Origin: Pusillimonas sp. UBA3987
Lineage (GTDB): Bacteria > Pseudomonadota > Gammaproteobacteria > Burkholderiales > Burkholderiaceae_B
DNA: 64,000 nt
Direction: 5' to 3'
Assembly: GCA_002384935.1 (NCBI GenBank)
Contig: DGCD01000004.1
Location: 12,161 to 76,160 of the forward strand
The position numbers and the translations under genes were made by a program. The notes below the pieces were generated by a model. That model saw only the letters and a list, made by a program, of their open reading frames with translations, did not search any database and had not been told where the DNA came from. Positions 7,748-16,379 of this stretch are shown one piece after another. Positions within the stretch are counted from its first letter, which is position 1, and the number at the start of each line of letters is the position of its first letter.

Positions 7748-8902
7748 ATGCAAGCCGCTTTGAATATTTCTCAAAAGAATGACCGCCACCATGACCAACA
7801 GCGTATCGCTGTGGCCTTTCCTTGTCGTCCCAGCGCACCACCCCATGAGATGGCGTCTCACAATTGCCTCACCCGCAAACTGGCCAAACTGCTCGGCTTG
7901 CATTTTATCGAGGGCTACAGCCCCGACACTCACGAGGAAATAGCAGGTATTTATTATGTTCCCGCCGATACCCTCGTGACGACGGCCATCTCCGGCCACA
8001 CGGCACCACTGCCCGGGGTACGCACTGAACGTGACCTTTTTGGAGGCATGGCGCCCTACCCTTTCGTTGGCACCAAAGCCATAACGCATCCTTTGGTGCA
8101 TGCTAACGCGAAAGCCCCCAACGGTTGGAGTTCCCTGTTCGGCGCAGCAGTCAAAGATGCTGTACTACGCGGCGTGACTGCCTTCACTGCCGACGATGCA
8201 ATAAGCGCCGGACAAAAACTGTTGAGCCACGGCGCCGTGCGCATCAAGTCAGTGAATGGTTCCGGAGGACGGGGTCAATGTACCGTCCGCAACCGAACTC
8301 ACCTGATCGAATTCATCGAACAGCATGACCTTGGCGAACTAGCCAGTGCCGGCCTGGTGCTGGAGGAACACCTGGATAACGTCGAAACCTATAGCGTAGG
8401 CAGAATACAAGTCGGCGGCCTAATCGCTAGTTACGTTGGCACTCAAGCGCTGACTCCGGACAACGCAGGAAATCTTGTTTATGGTGGTTCTGAATTGCGA
8501 TTGGTCCGGGGCGACTGGGACGCCCTTCTGACATTGGAGTGTACGCAGGCAGAACGCAAAGCCGTCGAGCTTGCTCGAATCTATGACGAAGCCGCCTTTC
8601 GCTGCTACCCGTCTCTTTACGCCTCACGACGCAACTACGACGTTGCCTGCGGACTCGACGGGGCTGGCAAGCCGTGCTTCGGCGTACTTGAACAGTCATG
8701 GCGAATGGGTGGCGCCAGCTTCGCCGAAGCTTGCGCACTGGAGTTCTTCGCTGCCGAACCCGAGGCGCAAGCAGTACGGGCTTTCACCGTCGAGCGTTTT
8801 GGGCCCGGACATCAAGCGCCCCCAACGGCGCAATTAATCTATCAAAATAAAGACCCGCACGTCGGATTGATTACTAAATACGGGGGGATTTCGTCGATAT
8901 GA
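7748..8902 (+). CDS. DUF3182 family ATP-grasp-like protein
   Basis: 384 residues. The sequence follows DUF3182 throughout: Phe-Pro-Cys-Arg-Pro near the start, Asp-Leu-Phe-Gly-Gly, Ala-Thr/Lys-Ala-Ile-Thr-His-Pro-Leu-Val, a Gly-Ser-Gly-Gly-Arg-Gly-Gln glycine loop like the ATP-grasp phosphate-binding loop, and Leu-Glu-Glu-His-Leu. DUF3182 is related to ATP-grasp ligases; no substrate is known. An earlier ATG at 7697 lies inside the sigma-54 promoter, so 7748 is preferred, although its ribosome site is weak. The stop overlaps the next start (ATGA), indicating coupling with the hydrolase. The pair recurs in Burkholderiales. Confidence 0.82.
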   Translation: MQAALNISQKNDRHHDQQRIAVAFPCRPSAPPHEMASHNCLTRKLAKLLGLHFIEGYSPDTHEEIAGIYYVPADTLVTTAISGHTAPLPGVRTERDLFGGMAPYPFVGTKAITHPLVHANAKAPNGWSSLFGAAVKDAVLRGVTAFTADDAISAGQKLLSHGAVRIKSVNGSGGRGQCTVRNRTHLIEFIEQHDLGELASAGLVLEEHLDNVETYSVGRIQVGGLIASYVGTQALTPDNAGNLVYGGSELRLVRGDWDALLTLECTQAERKAVELARIYDEAAFRCYPSLYASRRNYDVACGLDGAGKPCFGVLEQSWRMGGASFAEACALEFFAAEPEAQAVRAFTVERFGPGHQAPPTAQLIYQNKDPHVGLITKYGGISSI

Positions 8903-9660
8903 TCAAGACACTTAGCGAAACCACCCGAATCGAGGTTGAGTCTCAACATATCGCCGGAACATTCCTTGTGCCCAGAAACAAGGTGCCGGGCGTGCTCTTC
9001 GTACATGGTTGGGGCGGCAGTCAAGCCTATGATCTGAAACGCGCAAACGGGATGGCGGGGCTTGGCTGTGTGTGCCTTACGTTCGATCTGCGTGGACACA
9101 GCGAAACCCAGGCCCAGCAGATGAAGGTGACACGCGAGGACAACCTGCAGGATGTACTCGCAGCCTATGACTGCCTTCTCAGCCACCCATCGATCGACAC
9201 GTCTGCCATAGCAGTGGTCGGCAGCAGTTATGGCGGCTATCTGGCCGCCATACTTACCGAACTCAGACCGGTCAGATGGTTGGCCCTACACGCGCCGGCG
9301 CTTTATCAGGATGCTGAATGGTTACAGCCAAAGTGCGAACTCAACCGCGATGCACTGGCGGCATACCGCTCGTCGATACGCTCGCCCACCACGAATCGGG
9401 CACTGTCTGCATGCACTCAATTTCGGGACGATGTCTTGCTTGTGCAGTCGGAGCACGATACCTATATTCCGCACTCAACCATCATGAGCTACCGAGCCGC
9501 ATTCTCTAATACTCACTCCATGACTCACCGGATATTGGACGGAGCCGATCACGGACTCACAAATAAATCGGCACAACAGGCCTATACCTCGATACTTCTT
9601 TCGTGGACGACTGAAATGGTGATCGGCGCACGTGTTGGTGCGATCTCAGCCAATCCTTGA
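8899..9660 (+). CDS. alpha/beta hydrolase, dienelactone-hydrolase-like
   Basis: 253 residues, a single alpha/beta-hydrolase fold with no signal peptide. The oxyanion region is His-Gly-Trp-Gly-Gly (36-40). The nucleophile elbow Gly-Ser-Ser-Tyr-Gly gives Ser110, and Asp187 and His218 complete the triad in the expected spacing. The substrate cannot be told. It overlaps the DUF3182 stop by four bases and so is translated with it. Its 3' end overlaps the convergent treY gene by 15 bases, leaving no room for a terminator between them. Confidence 0.85.
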   Translation: MIKTLSETTRIEVESQHIAGTFLVPRNKVPGVLFVHGWGGSQAYDLKRANGMAGLGCVCLTFDLRGHSETQAQQMKVTREDNLQDVLAAYDCLLSHPSIDTSAIAVVGSSYGGYLAAILTELRPVRWLALHAPALYQDAEWLQPKCELNRDALAAYRSSIRSPTTNRALSACTQFRDDVLLVQSEHDTYIPHSTIMSYRAAFSNTHSMTHRILDGADHGLTNKSAQQAYTSILLSWTTEMVIGARVGAISANP

Positions 9661-12372
9661 GCTCCCAACCAGGACGGCCACGGGAAACCGGGAAAGCATC
9701 CGGGACAGCGGGATCGAGCCGCCCGATTGTATGTCGTGCTTTGTCCCCGTAAATATGTCCACCCAGTTTCGTGCATGTAGTTCCTTGGGCAATACAACTT
9801 TCGTGTTTTGCCAGAACCTTTTTGGGATTAAGGGCCGTACTCCACCACCCGCGATGATGCCTTGGGCACACTTTAAGGGTGTTACAACCAACACGCACGT
9901 ATCTCCATACTCGCGCAGGTAAGATAGAACATGCTGCATTTTTATCCCCTTCGTAGCGACAATCCTATAACTTCCCTTCTGAAAAGTAAGGGGCAATCGT
10001 TGGCGAAGCGCCAGGCAACGCCAAACAATAAACTGCTTACAGGCCCCGGAGCGCCAGTCTGCCAACAATGACTCGATCTCCACCTCAGTATCCAGCCGAT
10101 CCAGCGACACTGAGCGTTGGCCGTAGTCAACCGCACGACGGTTGTCCGGGTCGACCAAGCTGAAATCCCAGAATTCGGTACCTTGGTAAAGGTCCGGCAA
10201 TCCGGGAGAAGTGCAACGCAGTACGCTTTGTGACATGCTATTGACTACGCCCGCGGGTGCTATCACTTGCACAAACTGAAACATATCGTTCAAGCGCTCA
10301 GAGCCGGGATTGAGCAGCAATTCGTTTATAAAGCGGTCCATCCCTTCTTCCCGACTGTTGTTTGGACGTAGCCAACTTGAGCTCAACTTCGCTTCTCTTA
10401 ACGCTTTCGTCTGCCATCGCGTTATTCGTTGCGCATAATCTGCCAGTTCGGCGCGATTGTAGAGACCAAGATCCAACGGCCACGAACCAACCAATGTCTG
10501 CAGCAGCATATATCGCTCGGCCTCGCTGCCGCCCTTCTCACTTGGGAATTGATCCCGGCTAGCCTTCAACCAGCGTCGGCTGAAAGCAAGCCAATCGTCG
10601 GCCAGCTCGCTTAGAACCGCGAGGCGGGCACGGATGTCCTCACCTCGCTTTTGATCATGGGTGGCGGTGCAGAGCATGGCACGAGGTCTGTGCGCGGCGC
10701 GCCAGACATTACGATAATGAAATTCGCTGCTTGAAATAGCAAAACACTGCGGATCTGAACCAACTTCATTACGTGACAGCAGTCTGCCATAACGATAAAA
10801 CAAGGTGTCCTCAAGCGACTTGGCTGCCAACGGCGGCGTTAGCTGTTGAAAGCCCCGGATGAAGTTGCGCTTAAGTTTCTCCCATTTGTCATCCAGCTCA
10901 ACGCCCCGCTTAAGATCAGCACCCCCAAGCCAGGCGATGACGGCATCAAGGATGTCCCGCTCTTCGCCCAAAACTTCACGTTTTCCTGGCGCAGGCTCAG
11001 CCTTACGAGTCGGCTTGCGGCGGTTATTTGCCAACCGAAGAAGACATTGCTGGCGCAACTGAGCGAGCCGATTTTTATCCCCGGCACCGGCGACGCCATT
11101 CTCGACATAGAGACGATAAACGGGAAACAACCGGAGTATGAGATCGAGAACATATTGCACGGACGCGTCAGACCAACTCTTTGCCTCAGGATCGGCCTTG
11201 CATAAGCAGCGTAACTTGTCCTGCAGTGATCGACGCTCCGATGCGAACTGGCGAGTAAGTAACTCATATCGAATATCTTCCAACTTCGTGGACAAAGAGG
11301 TCGCGTCTGACGACAAGCTGTTCCAATGTCGAGATAGCGCGGTTTTGCCGGCCATCGAATGCATGACCGTCCCGATCTGATCCATGAAGTCATATCCCGT
11401 CGTGCCGGATACATCCCACCGTTCATCAAGCGTTTCGTCGTGCGCCAGTATCTTCTCGACCACGACCCACGGGTGATCGTTAAGCCGTGCATTGAGGCGT
11501 AGGGGCAATCGCGCTGAAAGCGCTTCCTGTAGCCGCCGACAATATGCCAGAGGCTGGGCCAGACCATCAACATGGTCGATCCTCAGCCCATCGATTATGC
11601 CGTTGGCAAACAAGCGCAACGGCAACTGATGTACCGCATCGAAAACTTCGCGGTCCTGTATCCGTAATGCAATCAAATCGCTAATGTCAAAAAAACGACG
11701 CCAATTAATAGACTTGGCCGCACAACGCCAACTGGCCAGACGATAATTTTGGCGCCGCAGCAACTCGTGAACACGATCTCGACCGTTCTGAGTCGCAGTA
11801 TCGTAATAGCTCATCAGTTGGGCCGGCTGCAACGCCGGCCACGAGCCCGGCTTTAAAGGATAAACGCCGCCAGCGATTCGAATCGAGGCTTGTGCGTCAT
11901 TGAAAAAAAGCTCGACCTCCTCGCGCAATAAGATGGACCGAACGCTGCTAGATAAAAACGGCGCCAATACCTTTCCCTGCAAGGCGCGGGATGCCGGCTG
12001 CCAGTCGATATCAAACCAGTGCGCGTACGGACTTTCCAGTCCATGTCTGAGCACGTCTTGCCACCAGAGGTTCTCGGGGTGAGCGGCCATGTGATTGGGA
12101 ACAATATCAAGCAGTATGCCCAGCCCATGGCTTCTCGCCTGGCGGCTCAGGTCTTCCAGCGCTGACTCGCCTCCCAACTGTGGACTGACCTTAGTGTGAT
12201 CAACAACGTCGTAGCCATGTGTCGATCCCTCACGTGCGCATGTGATAGGAGAAAGATACAGATGACTGAATCCCATTTTGGCGAAATAAGGAAGCTGCCT
12301 GCAAACATCGGCCAACGTGAACTCAGCACACAACTGCAGCCGCACCGTTGAAAGAGGGCCGTCATATCGCAT
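9646..12372 (-). CDS. treY: Malto-oligosyltrehalose synthase TreY
   Basis: 908 residues from ATG 12372; a GTG at 12381 in the same frame is also possible (911 residues, numbering used here). A GH13 barrel carries nucleophile Asp269 (Gly-Leu-Arg-Ile-Asp-His-Val-Asp-Gly), acid Glu309 (Val-Val-Glu-Lys-Ile-Leu) and the TreY signature Gly-Thr-Thr-Gly-Tyr-Asp-Phe. The enzyme turns the reducing-end alpha-1,4 bond of maltodextrins into a trehalose alpha-1,1 bond, for release by TreZ. The usual Thr-His-Asp-Thr-Lys-Arg-Gly-Glu-Asp reads His-Asp-Gln here. It is the last gene of the operon. Its start overlaps malQ by 11 or 20 bases and lacks a clear ribosome site, so translational coupling is likely. Confidence 0.95.
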   Translation of the reverse strand: MRYDGPLSTVRLQLCAEFTLADVCRQLPYFAKMGFSHLYLSPITCAREGSTHGYDVVDHTKVSPQLGGESALEDLSRQARSHGLGILLDIVPNHMAAHPENLWWQDVLRHGLESPYAHWFDIDWQPASRALQGKVLAPFLSSSVRSILLREEVELFFNDAQASIRIAGGVYPLKPGSWPALQPAQLMSYYDTATQNGRDRVHELLRRQNYRLASWRCAAKSINWRRFFDISDLIALRIQDREVFDAVHQLPLRLFANGIIDGLRIDHVDGLAQPLAYCRRLQEALSARLPLRLNARLNDHPWVVVEKILAHDETLDERWDVSGTTGYDFMDQIGTVMHSMAGKTALSRHWNSLSSDATSLSTKLEDIRYELLTRQFASERRSLQDKLRCLCKADPEAKSWSDASVQYVLDLILRLFPVYRLYVENGVAGAGDKNRLAQLRQQCLLRLANNRRKPTRKAEPAPGKREVLGEERDILDAVIAWLGGADLKRGVELDDKWEKLKRNFIRGFQQLTPPLAAKSLEDTLFYRYGRLLSRNEVGSDPQCFAISSSEFHYRNVWRAAHRPRAMLCTATHDQKRGEDIRARLAVLSELADDWLAFSRRWLKASRDQFPSEKGGSEAERYMLLQTLVGSWPLDLGLYNRAELADYAQRITRWQTKALREAKLSSSWLRPNNSREEGMDRFINELLLNPGSERLNDMFQFVQVIAPAGVVNSMSQSVLRCTSPGLPDLYQGTEFWDFSLVDPDNRRAVDYGQRSVSLDRLDTEVEIESLLADWRSGACKQFIVWRCLALRQRLPLTFQKGSYRIVATKGIKMQHVLSYLREYGDTCVLVVTPLKCAQGIIAGGGVRPLIPKRFWQNTKVVLPKELHARNWVDIFTGTKHDIQSGGSIPLSRMLSRFPVAVLVGSSRIG

Positions 12373-14518
12373 AGCGAGCACGCTTCAGTGTTGCCACGCT
12401 TGCCCGCACATTCCGTTCACCAAAAATATGTTCCACGGAGGTGGGGAAACGCTGAATCCAGCTTGGATACTGTTTTGAGCCCGCAGGGTCTGTTCCAGGC
12501 AGGTTTGGTTGTGCGAATAAGCCCATCAGGTCCTCCAACGGAAACAAGGCCAGCGGTGCGGCGGCATCGGCAATAAACGCCAGAAGCGCCTCGCGCGGCG
12601 CCGCAACCTGGGCGATATCCTCATCCGTGACCAAACCCGCATCTGCCAAAGTCCGCCACAACTCTTTCTTGTCCCGATGCCGCTCAGCCCATATTTCGTC
12701 GGCTTGATCCTCTCTTATCGCCCCGAGCCGCTCGCGCCACTGAATGTCGCAACCAGCCCACCAACCGGCGAGTGTCGGCAAATCGTGGGTGCTTGGCATG
12801 GCTACTGTATGCACTGGCCAGCGTTCCAAAGGGAGATAGGAAGTCTCGTTTTTCTCAAGCAAGAGCACAGTCGTTCCCATAATGCCTTTCCCATACAGCT
12901 GCTCATTAAAGTCTTCAGGCACCGTGCCCAGATTCTCCCCGACAATAATGGCTTTATGTCGTTCCGCTTCCAGGGCCAACAAATTCAACATATCTGCACA
13001 GGGATAGCGAACGAAGGCACCCATTGAGGCGCTGGTCCCTTCAGGCACCAGCCACATTCTGGCGAACCCCAGGATATGATCGATGCGAACGCCGCCGGCG
13101 TGCTTCATGACTGCCCGAAGCATTTCCAGGAAAGGCGCGTATCCACTGCCACGCATTGCGCGAGGAGAAAACGCAGACAGACCCCAGTTCTGGCCCTCGG
13201 CGTAAAGTAGGTCAGGCGGCGCTCCTACCGTTACCTTATCCAAAAAGTCGGTTTGCCGACACCAGGCATGGCTACCGCGTCCGTCAGCGCCAATGGCCAA
13301 ATCGGTGATCAAACCAATCGACATGCCGGCCTGACGCATACTTTGTTGCGCCGTGCGCAATCCTTCATCAGCCAGCCATTGCAGGAACACATGGAAACCG
13401 ACCTCCTTCTCATAATGTTGCGCAAAACGCGTCACTCCCGGACCGAAAGGGTCTTGCAGATGCGCCGGCCAATCCTTCCATCCGTTAGCAACGCCCAGGG
13501 TATCGACATGGTGCGCGTGCAAGGCCTCGTAGCAGGCATGTGCCTGAAGCAAAGGTCCGCCCGCGCGGCGAAATTCACGGAACGACTGATGAGCGCGCAA
13601 CTGCGTATTGAGCAGGAAAAGCTCATACACACGGCGCAGGCGCGCCATGCGCGCAGGCACGACACTGGCCCAATCAATCAAGCCTTCCTCTAAGGTAGTG
13701 CCCATGAGACGTACGTCAAGGTCGACCAACGCCGAGCGGACTAATTCGTCGCCCAGCACCATAGACGGATTCGCATACGAAGCATTCAGGAACAAACGGC
13801 TGGATGGCGAATAAGGGCTATACCGCCCTGGGTCGGCGCTGAACATTGCATGGACGGGGCTGATGGCCAGAGCGCTCGCGCCGGCCTCGGCGGCACGTTC
13901 GCCCAACTCGGCAATCGCGGCATAATCTCCGGCCGCGTGCGCGTCTTCGTGGTCTGGCCAGATAAGTTCGTCCCGGTTCTTTGCCGAACCAGTCAATAGT
14001 TCGTCTTTACCCGAACGCCAGAGACCATAGGCTTGCGCCACGATTCCCCATGCTCTGGGCAGCGGTCGCTGCATAATGTCTGAGACCGATGGACAACGGC
14101 GAGGCGCGATAGCCAGCTTCAACTCGAAGTCACCAATCAACAAATCATGATAGCCAACCGTATCAACGGGAGGTATGCACACCATGTCATTTCCCAGGCT
14201 TTGCGCCGTGCCGGTGCGTTGACCACCTCCCTCCAGACGCAATTGGTATCTGGTGTCTCCGCGCAGGCGAAAAGTAATCATGCTGGCAAGATCCGAGACC
14301 AGCATCTGCCCATTCGCCACATAGGTTTCATTGGCGAGCAGATGCTTGCTTTCATTCACATCGGCATGTGAGCAGCAAGGCAGATTAAAACTCTGAAGCA
14401 AAGCTTGCAGCGTTTGTCGGTCCACCGTATGGCGCCGCCCATACACATCGACCCATACCGGAATAATCCCGGCTTGCTCGGCCAATTCAATTACACGAGA
14501 ATCATCAGCTTGTGTCAT
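12362..14518 (-). CDS. malQ: 4-alpha-glucanotransferase (amylomaltase), GH77
   Basis: 718 residues. A roughly 140-residue N-terminal beta domain, as in proteobacterial MalQ, precedes the GH77 barrel. Nucleophile Asp480 sits in Gly-Gly-Val-Arg-Ile-Asp-His; the acid lies in Val-Gly-Glu-Asn-Leu-Gly-Thr-Val-Pro (about 529) and Ser-Thr-His-Asp-Leu-Pro follows. MalQ shuffles alpha-1,4-glucan chains, making longer maltodextrins from short ones and releasing glucose. In this operon it can feed TreY and GlgB with chains. Its start overlaps the treZ stop by 14 bases and its stop overlaps treY. Confidence 0.95.
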   Translation of the reverse strand: MTQADDSRVIELAEQAGIIPVWVDVYGRRHTVDRQTLQALLQSFNLPCCSHADVNESKHLLANETYVANGQMLVSDLASMITFRLRGDTRYQLRLEGGGQRTGTAQSLGNDMVCIPPVDTVGYHDLLIGDFELKLAIAPRRCPSVSDIMQRPLPRAWGIVAQAYGLWRSGKDELLTGSAKNRDELIWPDHEDAHAAGDYAAIAELGERAAEAGASALAISPVHAMFSADPGRYSPYSPSSRLFLNASYANPSMVLGDELVRSALVDLDVRLMGTTLEEGLIDWASVVPARMARLRRVYELFLLNTQLRAHQSFREFRRAGGPLLQAHACYEALHAHHVDTLGVANGWKDWPAHLQDPFGPGVTRFAQHYEKEVGFHVFLQWLADEGLRTAQQSMRQAGMSIGLITDLAIGADGRGSHAWCRQTDFLDKVTVGAPPDLLYAEGQNWGLSAFSPRAMRGSGYAPFLEMLRAVMKHAGGVRIDHILGFARMWLVPEGTSASMGAFVRYPCADMLNLLALEAERHKAIIVGENLGTVPEDFNEQLYGKGIMGTTVLLLEKNETSYLPLERWPVHTVAMPSTHDLPTLAGWWAGCDIQWRERLGAIREDQADEIWAERHRDKKELWRTLADAGLVTDEDIAQVAAPREALLAFIADAAAPLALFPLEDLMGLFAQPNLPGTDPAGSKQYPSWIQRFPTSVEHIFGERNVRASVATLKRARYAI

Positions 14519-16379
14519 TGTCTATTCCATTTGGTGTATCCGGCACCGCCTGCAAGAGCACCACCGTGCAGCCGGCCGGCAAACACCCTTTCAATAGCTG
14601 GCCCGCCGCACCCGATCGACTTTCAAATACCGGTGTACATTCGGCCAGCACCGCCAAATTGTCCTTCTGATCCTTCGGATTCAGGTGAATTTTCTGCCCA
14701 AAGTTGGTGTAAATGGCGAGATTTGAACCGTTACCCAATACCCACTCAGCCATCACAGCCCGCGAAGACAAGGCTTTCGCTCCCCGGCTTCTAGCCCTTG
14801 GCAAATGTGGAGCAATTTCCCGCGCTCTTAGCGTCAATAGCGAGCGGTAGTACTCGAACCACCCCTCGGAATACTCCGCCTCGAGCGCATCCGGCTCAAT
14901 CCGGGAAAGCGCCCAAGTCCGCTCATCGGCAGGGTTCGGAAGGCTGCAACGTCCGTCAACATGCTCTGTAGCAAAAAACGCGCCGAACTCACGTTTTCTG
15001 CCTTCACGCGCGGCATTGGCTAAAACTTCATCGCTGAAGTCGACGAAATATAGAAACGGCGCCTTCACGCCATACTCCTCGCCCATGAAAAGCATCGGTA
15101 TATGCGGAGCCAACAACTGAAGCGCGACCGCCGCTTTAAGTGAGTCCGGATCGTGTGCACATAACGCGGTAAGTCGTTCACCAAGCGCGCGGTTGCCGGT
15201 TTGGTCATGATTTTGCAGAAAAAAAACAAATGCAGTGGGTGGCAGTTCCGCGCTCGGCTCCCCTCGTGTGTCTCCTGAGCGCCAGGTGCTGGCGTCACCC
15301 TGGTAGACGAAGCCTTCTGACAAGGCCCGCGCCAGTTTGCCGGCGGGGTTATCGACATAGTCCACATAATAACCACTGCTTTCGCCGGTTAGCAGATGGT
15401 GAATCACGTGATGGGCGTCATCATTCCACTGTGCGACAAACCCACTGCGCAATAGCGTGGCGGTATTGGCATCGTTTTCAAGTACAAGATGAACGTGTCG
15501 TCGCGGATCGATCCGACTACGCACGAAGTCCGCCGTCTCCTTCAACCAACCCTCGTCGTGCATGGCATGAACCGCATCAAATCGCAATCCATCGAATCGA
15601 TAATCGCGCAGCCAATAAAGCGCGTTCTCCGCAAAAAAGCGGCGTACCGCCGGTTGCCTGAAGTCGATGGCCGGCCCCCATGGCGTACACACGTCATCGC
15701 GAAAAAAATCGGGCGCGTAGTGCGACAGATAGTTGCCTTCCGGGCCAAAATGGTTGTAGACCACGTCTAAAAATACCATCACGCCCAGGCCATGCGCGAT
15801 ATCAATGAGCCTCTTCAAATCGTTGGGCGTACCATACGACCCATCAGGGGCATAGGGCAAAACGCCGTCGTAGCCCCAATTGCGCTTGCCGGGAAAATCG
15901 GCGACCGGCATCAATTCTATGGCGGTGATTCCCAGCGCCGCCAACTTCGGCAACTGCTCGCGCAGGCTGTCGAACCCGCCGGCCAGGCCGCTATGTATTT
16001 CATATAGGACAGTGTCCTCCCACGGCCTTCCCGTCCAGTCATCATGGACCCAGTGGTAGGCCTGCATGTCAAGCACCACACTTGCATCATGTACATCGCC
16101 GTCCTGCATGCGCGAGGCCGGATCGGGCACCGAAAGCCCTGACGGCAAACGATAACGATAACGCGCACCCGGCGTGCACGAAACGGTGAGTTCATGATAT
16201 CCAGCACCAACAGAATCCATTGGCAGGGACTCACTCCCCTCTAGTTCAAGACATACCTGCGCGGCTGCGGGGGCCCATAATCGAAAACGCGCGGTGCCAT
16301 CCTTGCGTAAGGCTGGCCCAAACTCGGACTCGTAGTCAGACCATGCCTTACTCGCGCCAGTTGTGCCCCGTGCCGTCAT
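14505..16379 (-). CDS. treZ: Malto-oligosyltrehalose trehalohydrolase TreZ
   Basis: 624 residues. An N-terminal carbohydrate-binding beta domain (about 25-105) precedes a GH13 barrel with nucleophile Asp268 (Phe-Asp-Gly-Leu-Arg-Phe-Asp-Ala-Val-His), acid Glu301 (Val-Leu-Glu-Asn-Asp) and Leu-Gln-Asn-His-Asp-Gln-Thr-Gly-Asn. TreZ cleaves the bond next to the terminal trehalosyl unit made by TreY, freeing trehalose. The segment after Tyr-Glu-Ile-His is slightly shorter than in most TreZ proteins. Start and stop overlap glgX (ATGA) and malQ, so treZ is in the middle of a tightly packed operon. Confidence 0.95.
   Translation of the reverse strand: MTARGTTGASKAWSDYESEFGPALRKDGTARFRLWAPAAAQVCLELEGSESLPMDSVGAGYHELTVSCTPGARYRYRLPSGLSVPDPASRMQDGDVHDASVVLDMQAYHWVHDDWTGRPWEDTVLYEIHSGLAGGFDSLREQLPKLAALGITAIELMPVADFPGKRNWGYDGVLPYAPDGSYGTPNDLKRLIDIAHGLGVMVFLDVVYNHFGPEGNYLSHYAPDFFRDDVCTPWGPAIDFRQPAVRRFFAENALYWLRDYRFDGLRFDAVHAMHDEGWLKETADFVRSRIDPRRHVHLVLENDANTATLLRSGFVAQWNDDAHHVIHHLLTGESSGYYVDYVDNPAGKLARALSEGFVYQGDASTWRSGDTRGEPSAELPPTAFVFFLQNHDQTGNRALGERLTALCAHDPDSLKAAVALQLLAPHIPMLFMGEEYGVKAPFLYFVDFSDEVLANAAREGRKREFGAFFATEHVDGRCSLPNPADERTWALSRIEPDALEAEYSEGWFEYYRSLLTLRAREIAPHLPRARSRGAKALSSRAVMAEWVLGNGSNLAIYTNFGQKIHLNPKDQKDNLAVLAECTPVFESRSGAAGQLLKGCLPAGCTVVLLQAVPDTPNGIDNDTS

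Noticed and set aside
10839..11573. Long open frames antisense or out of frame within treY, glgE and glgA
   Set aside because: They are rich in Arg, Ser and Cys, lack ribosome sites and family motifs, and sit inside well-supported genes.
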